From Bin80 sp965215475 (lineage in GTDB: Bacteria; Bacteroidota; Rhodothermia; Rhodothermales; Bin80): a stretch of 64,000 nt of DNA. The notes beneath the pieces are model-generated. The model ran no database searches, was not told the origin of the DNA, and saw nothing but the letters and a program-made list of their open reading frames with translations. Positions within the stretch are counted from its first letter, which is position 1. The number at the start of each line of letters is the position of its first letter. The translations under genes were made by a program, and so were the position numbers. The stretch covers positions 2,480,001-2,544,000 of the forward strand of contig OZ244061.1 in NCBI GenBank assembly GCA_965215475.1. The letters run 5' to 3'. Shown piece by piece: positions 58,661-64,000 of the stretch.

Positions 58661-58916
58661 TAGGCTTCTTCACTTGCTCTTGATTCCATCTCAGATATAG
58701 TTGAAACAACTTCCTCATCTTCGAGCTGGATTCAATTTGAAATTCAATGCAAAGATAATGATTGATTTGTCCTCCTAATCAACGTAGAGTCTACGACCTG
58801 ACATAATAAGTACTTGAATTCATCGTGATAAATTCGGGGGCTGCTTACATTAAACGGAACCTAAACCTCACTAACTTTGACACACTCCTCCAGGCAGAAC
58901 CGTCTTACTATAAGAC

Positions 58917-59864
58917 CTATTCGGGGAAGGGTAGAATAAGATTCGTATTTGTGTATCCTGCAAAAACACCTAAACCTCCGCTCACATTTGAGTACATTGG
59001 AAATGGTTCTTCGGTCAATGGATCATAAGAGACATTGCGTTCTAGTGACTGAAGATATTTGTAGTAATCTTCGCTGAGTGACGAGAGAATTAGACGAAGT
59101 TCTTTTCTTCCATCCTCGTCTGACAATTCGATTGTGACCCCACTCCACGAGTAATCTTTCCCATCAAAGCGCCTATCCGTCACAACAAATTCTTTGCAAA
59201 ATATATTTATGGCTATTCCATCAATTGGATCAACAAGATCTTCGTCGGAGGAATAGCCACAGGACCATCCAGGAGTTAATTTATCAAAATCAATAAGAGT
59301 ATAAACACTGTCAGAATCTGTTGCACCGATACTCATGTCTCGTATACGACGATATACTCCTATTCTGTAGAAGTTCGTACCAGGCGTGTCAGAAAAACGA
59401 ATTCTGAGATGATATCTGGAAAATGCACCATGAGCAAATGCATCCGTTTCGGGAGATAGAGGCAGAGTTTCAATTGAATAATCGGATATCGCGACTGGAG
59501 GAGGAGCCATGGAAATAGCTTCGATGTTATTGTAGCTTGGAACATCCATACGCAGTGTGTACATGATTCCAGCTATCGGTAACCGGCCTGTATTGGATAC
59601 ATATCTTCCATCTTTCTGATAATTGAGAATATCCACTATGTTGAGACCATTCATCACCATCACAGATGCATCTGAGATGTATTCACGTGTTGCATCTCGC
59701 TTTACGTTGGCCCCCAGGCTTTTGTGCATGGTAACAGACCATGTGCTGTCTGGAGAGAAAAAACTCGTAACTACCGGCTCTGAATCGTATTCAGGGGGAT
59801 TCACTTCAATAATGTTCTCGCAACCAATACAAAGCAAAATCAATAAAGACCACAAATACTTCAT
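58917..59864 (-). CDS. DUF4249 lipoprotein (outer-membrane receptor partner)
   Basis: Start at ATG 59864, giving lipobox LLCIGC; a longer frame begins at 59885. About 315 residues of beta-rich DUF4249: NIIEVNPPEYDSEPVVTSFF near the start, SVTMHKS, YISDASVMVMN and RYHLRIRFSDTPGTNFYRIG. Members sit beside TonB-dependent receptors and act as SusD-like surface partners. It overlaps or abuts the receptor stop, so the two genes form an operon. Confidence 0.85.
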   Translation of the reverse strand: MKYLWSLLILLCIGCENIIEVNPPEYDSEPVVTSFFSPDSTWSVTMHKSLGANVKRDATREYISDASVMVMNGLNIVDILNYQKDGRYVSNTGRLPIAGIMYTLRMDVPSYNNIEAISMAPPPVAISDYSIETLPLSPETDAFAHGAFSRYHLRIRFSDTPGTNFYRIGVYRRIRDMSIGATDSDSVYTLIDFDKLTPGWSCGYSSDEDLVDPIDGIAINIFCKEFVVTDRRFDGKDYSWSGVTIELSDEDGRKELRLILSSLSEDYYKYLQSLERNVSYDPLTEEPFPMYSNVSGGLGVFAGYTNTNLILPFPE

Positions 59865-59874
59865 CAGTGAATTT

Positions 59875-62358
59875 TCAAAATTCAAGTCTGTAGTTCACAA
59901 AAGGAATGATTGGAAACGCACTGACTTGCTGAAATATCAGATAATTCAAATCATCTCCACTTTCATCGATTGCATTTTTTGTTTGCAAAAGAAAAGGGTT
60001 CCGTCTACTGTATATATTATAGATTCCAAACGAGAGTATTCGATGAGCCCATCGTAGATCTCTTTTGATCTGCATGGATAGATCCAACCGGTGGTACGCT
60101 GGCATTCGAATCGAATTTCGATTGCCAAACGCGGTTAATAAACGAGATTTATCGGGTTCAAAAACATTAAATGATCCTCCGGGATCGTGCTGAAACCCAT
60201 AGAAATGGCCAATAGGTAACCAGACCGCCTGCCCCGTGCCGTAGACCCAAACAGCAGACAACTCCATCAATGGACGTAACTGCCAACTGGCGGCGACCGA
60301 TACGTCATGCAGGCGGTCAAATCGGAAAGGAAAATTTCGCCCATCGTTCAGAGTAGGAAAGTTTTGCTGTGTTTTTGTCAAACTATATCCAATCCATCCG
60401 GTAATCTGGCCGATACTCTTCCGAGCAAATAGCTCCCCTCCATACGACCAACTTTCCCCCCTCTCAATCTGGTCCTGCCAAGAGTCTCCGGTTAAATTAT
60501 TGATTTGTGCACCTTCTAGATACTCAATCTGGGAATCCATCCATTTATAGAAGCCTTCAAGCGTAACGTCGTAGGTCCTTTTAGGAGAATTCCATGCAAA
60601 GCCAAAAGCTATCTGTGTCGCACTTTGAGGTTGGACTTGATCTGTTGCAGGAACCCACAAATCCAGAGGAAGAGACAGACCGTTTGCAACGGGTAACAAA
60701 TGTGAATTCTGTCTCAACAGGGTATACGATGTCTTGAAGGCCAGACTCGCCGCGAGTTTCCATCGTACATTGAATCTGGGTTGAAGAGAATGATAGGCTT
60801 GGCCTCTGGCAAAAAAACTTGAAGCTCGCATGCCAGCATTGACTGATAAATCTGGAGAGAGCTGAATTTCATCTTCAATATACGCATGTACTTCCAGTAC
60901 TCTGATCTGATGATCAGGATGATAGACGGTATCTATGGGAGCAATGTCTACTCCGAATTCTCGCTCCGAAAGCGTTCCAGTATTGTATGTGTGGGAGGTT
61001 CCTCCCAGACCGAATCGTATATAATGATTGGAGTTCAATGCCCAGTCAAACTCTATGCGACCAATGAGATCCGTAATTCCTGAGATATAACTGCTACGAT
61101 AAAAAGACTGCATATCTGAGGGATCATCAAATGGGCCGCTCTCTCGCCGGTTTCGTGTTCCCGCTCGATAGCGCGTATATCCCAGTAGCGTATTGGAAAA
61201 AAATTTAGATCCCCATACTCGATTCCAACGTGCAGTCATTGTCAAATTACGCCATCCAAATTCACTACGGTCTTGGGTCCACAAGGGTGCTCGATTTGAA
61301 CGCGCTCTCGCATACGCGCGATCACGACCTGTGTAAAAACTCAAATAGACACGATCTTTTCTGGACGTGATATAGTTGATTTTTGCACTGGTATCATAAA
61401 AATAGTATCCGGATTTTTTGTCTTCGTCAAGGAAAGGATACACCAATAAATCAAGATAGGTCCGCCTTGTGGCAACAATAAATGAGGCTCTATTCTTTAC
61501 GACCGGGCCTTGGAATGTAAAGCTGGAACCGATAAGCCCTATAGATGCCGTCCCTTCAAACTCCTTCAAATTCCCCTCCTCCATGGCCAAATCAATTACA
61601 GAGGATATACGCCCCCCATAACGGGCTGGAATCCCCCCTTTGATTAGTGTCACATCTTTAATCGCATCACTATTAAATACACTGAGAAACCCATACAGGT
61701 GACTGGGATTGTACACCGTGACTCCGTCTAGCAGGACCAAATTTTGATCAGGGCTGCCCCCGCGAACATACAGTCCTGTGGTTCCTTCTCTACCGGATTG
61801 GACTCCGGGAAGTAACTGAAGCGTCTTGAAGACGTCTGTTTCTCCCGCTAAAACAGGGAGTGCCCGGATGGTTGCAATCGGCAACTTGATTTGACTCATT
61901 TGAATGGCTTCCACGGAGGATTCTCCAACGGCAACAATTTCCATCTCACCGAGTCTGGTGGTCTCGGGTCGTAATTCAATGTTTAACCGAACATCTTCGG
62001 TCAATTCCTGATTCAGTATACGGGGGAGATAGCCAATATGGGAGATGATGAGACGTACAGAATCTGCCGCAACGGAAAGGCTAAAAAATCCATATCGATT
62101 GGTTGTTGTACCAAGATCCATTTCGGGTACATAAACGGTGGCTCCGACTAAACTTTCAGAGCTCTCAGCGTCAACCACAAATCCGCTGATTACAGATCTG
62201 TTTTGCTTGCTACTTTGTTCCGGTTGTTGGCTGATGAAAGTCCCATTCGTTGAGAGGTCAACCAGTAAATGATTTGCATTGGTTTTATGGAAACAGCAAA
62301 CCAGGAGGACACCGTAGATCAAAACTGAAAAACTTCTAGACATTGACACTATTATCAA
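59875..62358 (-). CDS. TonB-dependent receptor with carboxypeptidase-regulatory-like N-domain
   Basis: 827 residues with a Sec signal (SVLIYGVLLVCCF). Order: linker, CarboxypepD_reg-like domain (SGFVVDAESSESLVGATVYV ... FFSLSV), plug domain (LYVRGGSPDQNLVLLDGVTV), then a 22-strand barrel ending in VNYRLEF. Upstream of the DUF4249 partner in one operon. Probably imports a peptide, glycan or chelate; no enzyme genes nearby identify the cargo. First gene of the pair. Confidence 0.93.
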   Translation of the reverse strand: MIIVSMSRSFSVLIYGVLLVCCFHKTNANHLLVDLSTNGTFISQQPEQSSKQNRSVISGFVVDAESSESLVGATVYVPEMDLGTTTNRYGFFSLSVAADSVRLIISHIGYLPRILNQELTEDVRLNIELRPETTRLGEMEIVAVGESSVEAIQMSQIKLPIATIRALPVLAGETDVFKTLQLLPGVQSGREGTTGLYVRGGSPDQNLVLLDGVTVYNPSHLYGFLSVFNSDAIKDVTLIKGGIPARYGGRISSVIDLAMEEGNLKEFEGTASIGLIGSSFTFQGPVVKNRASFIVATRRTYLDLLVYPFLDEDKKSGYYFYDTSAKINYITSRKDRVYLSFYTGRDRAYARARSNRAPLWTQDRSEFGWRNLTMTARWNRVWGSKFFSNTLLGYTRYRAGTRNRRESGPFDDPSDMQSFYRSSYISGITDLIGRIEFDWALNSNHYIRFGLGGTSHTYNTGTLSEREFGVDIAPIDTVYHPDHQIRVLEVHAYIEDEIQLSPDLSVNAGMRASSFFARGQAYHSLQPRFNVRWKLAASLAFKTSYTLLRQNSHLLPVANGLSLPLDLWVPATDQVQPQSATQIAFGFAWNSPKRTYDVTLEGFYKWMDSQIEYLEGAQINNLTGDSWQDQIERGESWSYGGELFARKSIGQITGWIGYSLTKTQQNFPTLNDGRNFPFRFDRLHDVSVAASWQLRPLMELSAVWVYGTGQAVWLPIGHFYGFQHDPGGSFNVFEPDKSRLLTAFGNRNSIRMPAYHRLDLSMQIKRDLRWAHRILSFGIYNIYSRRNPFLLQTKNAIDESGDDLNYLIFQQVSAFPIIPFVNYRLEF

Positions 62359-62553
62359 TCACTTCACCTCACGCATATACCTGATTTATATTCGACCTCT
62401 TGCAAAAGCTCCGAGATTGAGTACAAACATTGCTATGAGAGTATCTATGAGGTTTTTTTCTATTCTGTAACAGGAAATTTGAAGAACTTCCTCAGTTACC
62501 TTTGTTTTTCCAGAATCGAAGCCCTTTTAGGCCAGAAATCATACTTCCCTTCT

Positions 62554-63069
62554 CTATTCTAGATGTTTGTTGATTGGTAGTCCGGAAACTCCCCGCACAG
62601 CGGCAGAATGCTTACTTCTGGTGCCTCGTCCACGCGTTCTACGCATGCTAGCCCATGTTGATAATGTGCCATGTCCACTACTACTTCCCCTCGAGGTAAT
62701 TACTGTTACACTTACTGAGGTGGATTGTCCACTGGGTAAATCAGTGCTACTCACAGGATTTAAGAAATAGCCACCATTAGAATTTCTGTATTTGAAGAAT
62801 TCGGTATTTGCAATTCCTCTTCCCGATCCTGTCCAGGTTGTATAAGACGTATTCCACATCAAGACGGTTCCTGGAGAATTGGGCGTAAAGTCGCTGTCGC
62901 CAGAATTCACTTTTATACTCGGGTAGTTAAAGTCGGCAGCGCACATATAAGTATTAGTGATAGATCGTGCAGGATTAGTTCCGGCAGCGAATCCAAAATC
63001 AGCAGGACTACCACAACCAGATTGTATCCCGGCGGAATTTGCAGATTTAGATAAACCCCCCTTATTCAT
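62554..63069 (-). CDS. Unrecognised 171-aa S/T/G-rich protein
   Basis: Intact frame with two cysteines, a beta-rich, aromatic middle (VLMWNTSYTTWTGSGRG, FFKYRNSNGGYF), an S/T-rich part and a strongly basic tail (RRTRGRGTRSKH). The first ~16 residues loosely recall the start of HU-type proteins, but the rest does not. No signal peptide. A 16-codon frame (MSKSESFKLGSNRNLR) ends in an ATGA overlap with its start. Could be an orphan gene, a fragment or chance. Confidence 0.4.
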   Translation of the reverse strand: MNKGGLSKSANSAGIQSGCGSPADFGFAAGTNPARSITNTYMCAADFNYPSIKVNSGDSDFTPNSPGTVLMWNTSYTTWTGSGRGIANTEFFKYRNSNGGYFLNPVSSTDLPSGQSTSVSVTVITSRGSSSGHGTLSTWASMRRTRGRGTRSKHSAAVRGVSGLPINKHLE

Positions 63070-63340
63070 CTCAAATTGCGATTTGAGCCCAGCTTGAACG
63101 ATTCAGATTTGCTCATCTGATCAAACACCCCTTCAAAGATAAGGAGAACCTTGATAATTCTCTTTTCAAGAGGGCATTTTTCTCTTTTTTGGTTCTACCA
63201 CCATTTGTATGGAATTGATTAATTTTGGTTTCACCAAAATTATTTTTCATGCTTGATACTTATTTAAAAAATTCAATGCATCAGTGGTTAGATTTAGATT
63301 CTTGCTGGAGTATTGATCATGTGGAAACCAATGTGAATAA

Positions 63341-63347
63341 GGGGGGG
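63341..63347 (+). repeat. G7 tract before the last gene
   Basis: Seven G residues lie where an upstream frame from ATG 63250 (MLDTYLKNSMHQWLD ... NVNKG) could join the frame of the last gene if the tract changed by one base. With seven G the upstream frame ends at a TGA after GGFFLWNR. Confidence 0.4.
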
Positions 63348-63355
63348 TTCTTTTT

Positions 63356-63982
63356 ATGGAACAGGTGAAACCGCTAATTTTCGACGAAAATGCTCGAAAT
63401 ATGTCAGAACGTCTTTTGCAAGCCTTTTTTGACACAGAAACAATTAATCTGCGTCAGATTCAGAAAGCGTTGTATCGTATGCGATTGATCTTGATGTTTG
63501 CGCAGTCGGATACCACGGGATCTCCTAACAATATTGTATATGACGAATTTTGTGTCGCCCTGATATTGCATGCGTACGATTCAGATATATTGAGAAATCT
63601 TCTTCGCGGCGAGCTATCCGACAAAGATGTCGTGGAACGCTTGTTGCCCTCCACGGTGAAGTACGATATGAATCTCCGCAAAGAACGACGTTGGTTTGAA
63701 ACGATTGTCATCAGAGCAGCTCAAGAAATAGCGGGTAAGAATCAGTCGATCGGTGAATATGATGATACTCCACTTCTTCGGTCGTATATCAAAATCGTTG
63801 AATCAACTCCCGATGGTAGTCTCGATCCAACTTCAGAAAGATATTTTGCGGGTTGCCTCGTGGAGGATGTTAAAAATCCACCCGGTAGCGAACTCTTTTA
63901 CCCAAGAGGTGTCCCTCATAGATTCAGGAACGCGGTCAAGTATCTCGAGATGCTAGAGCCCCTGAAATATTCTGGGGGTTGA
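63356..63982 (+). CDS. Unknown protein, possibly C-terminal part of a KAP-type P-loop NTPase
   Basis: 208 helical residues. The segment ERLLQAFFDTETINLRQIQK and following (ALYRMRLILMFAQ) resembles the helical region after the ATPase core of KAP NTPases, where a conserved R-Q-I-[KQ]-[RK]... helix is found. No Walker motifs are present in the window upstream. It may be a complete small protein from ATG 63356 or the 3' part of a gene broken at the G7 tract. Ends 18 bases before the window edge. Confidence 0.4.
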   Translation: MEQVKPLIFDENARNMSERLLQAFFDTETINLRQIQKALYRMRLILMFAQSDTTGSPNNIVYDEFCVALILHAYDSDILRNLLRGELSDKDVVERLLPSTVKYDMNLRKERRWFETIVIRAAQEIAGKNQSIGEYDDTPLLRSYIKIVESTPDGSLDPTSERYFAGCLVEDVKNPPGSELFYPRGVPHRFRNAVKYLEMLEPLKYSGG

Positions 63983-64000
63983 TTTTTACAGTTATCTCCC

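Noticed and set aside
20892..62358. A polysaccharide utilisation locus joining the sulfatases with the TonB receptor
   Set aside because: The receptor is over 24 kb from the nearest sulfatase, its partner is DUF4249 rather than SusD, and no glycoside hydrolases accompany it.
62554..63069. HU-like DNA-binding protein
   Set aside because: Only the first dozen residues and the basic tail are reminiscent; the core lacks the HU fold pattern.

Overview
The window looks like part of a chromosome from a Bacteroidota-type bacterium, probably Rhodothermota or a relative and probably marine. This rests on a giant secreted protein ending in a type IX secretion (T9SS) sorting domain with a YPNPF motif, a TonB-dependent receptor paired with a DUF4249 lipoprotein, a DUF3098-like membrane protein, three sulfatases with lipoprotein or Sec signals, and a small protein family (misnamed 'ABC transporter ATPase') that I know from Bacteroidota. 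The species cannot be named from sequence alone. Most housekeeping genes look near 45-50% GC by eye; the FN3 gene and the IS110 gene look richer.

Region by region. 0.4-2.0 kb: a DUF262 gene broken by one frameshift, overlapping a HEPN RNase-like gene (a possible defence or toxin pair). 2.4-5.0 kb: gyrA. 5.2-10.75 kb: a giant 12xFN3/Calx-beta/3xHe_PIG/T9SS protein whose 5' end is separated from the main frame by a C10 tract. 10.9-12.55 kb: ISL3 transposase debris. 12.55-15.35 kb: a tandem triplication of an ~0.86-0.90 kb unit, each holding a truncated 3' piece of the lysine aminotransferase gene plus a small membrane-anchored coiled-coil gene whose heptads vary in number. 15.8-18.2 kb: the intact aminotransferase and lipA. 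18.3-30.1 kb: secreted M14 peptidase, sulfatases, ndk, a NamZ-like muramidase, mreD, tRNA-Gln, phosphodiester glycosidase, nucleoside hydrolase and gnd. 30.3-34.4 kb: a secreted protein, a cupredoxin and a third sulfatase. 34.5-40.4 kb: an AroE-like/TIM-barrel/HAD gene trio facing an ilvD-gntP pair, possibly a hydroxy-acid or cyclitol-acid catabolic locus. 41.2-45.3 kb: tRNA-Asn, tRNA-Leu, lepA, a secreted protein and lepB. 45.6-48.55 kb: a complete-looking IS110-family element with a candidate bridge RNA, then a second decayed ISL3 copy sharing lesions with the first. 48.8-55.4 kb: L,D-transpeptidase, K+ channel, xseB, an SDR, a YjbQ-like fusion, xseA and a low-molecular-weight phosphatase. 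55.9-58.7 kb: a single-chain MmeI-like restriction-modification enzyme. 58.9-62.4 kb: DUF4249 plus TonB-dependent receptor. The right edge holds two unrecognised genes, one possibly the C-terminal part of a frameshifted protein.

The strongest candidates for new biology are the triplicated aminotransferase-fragment/coiled-coil array, the C10 switch in the giant surface protein, the AroE-like/TIM-barrel/HAD plus IlvD/GntP locus, and the DUF262-HEPN pair. The two ISL3 relics are ~0.5 kb direct repeats about 36 kb apart, so they could drive deletion or duplication of the segment between them.
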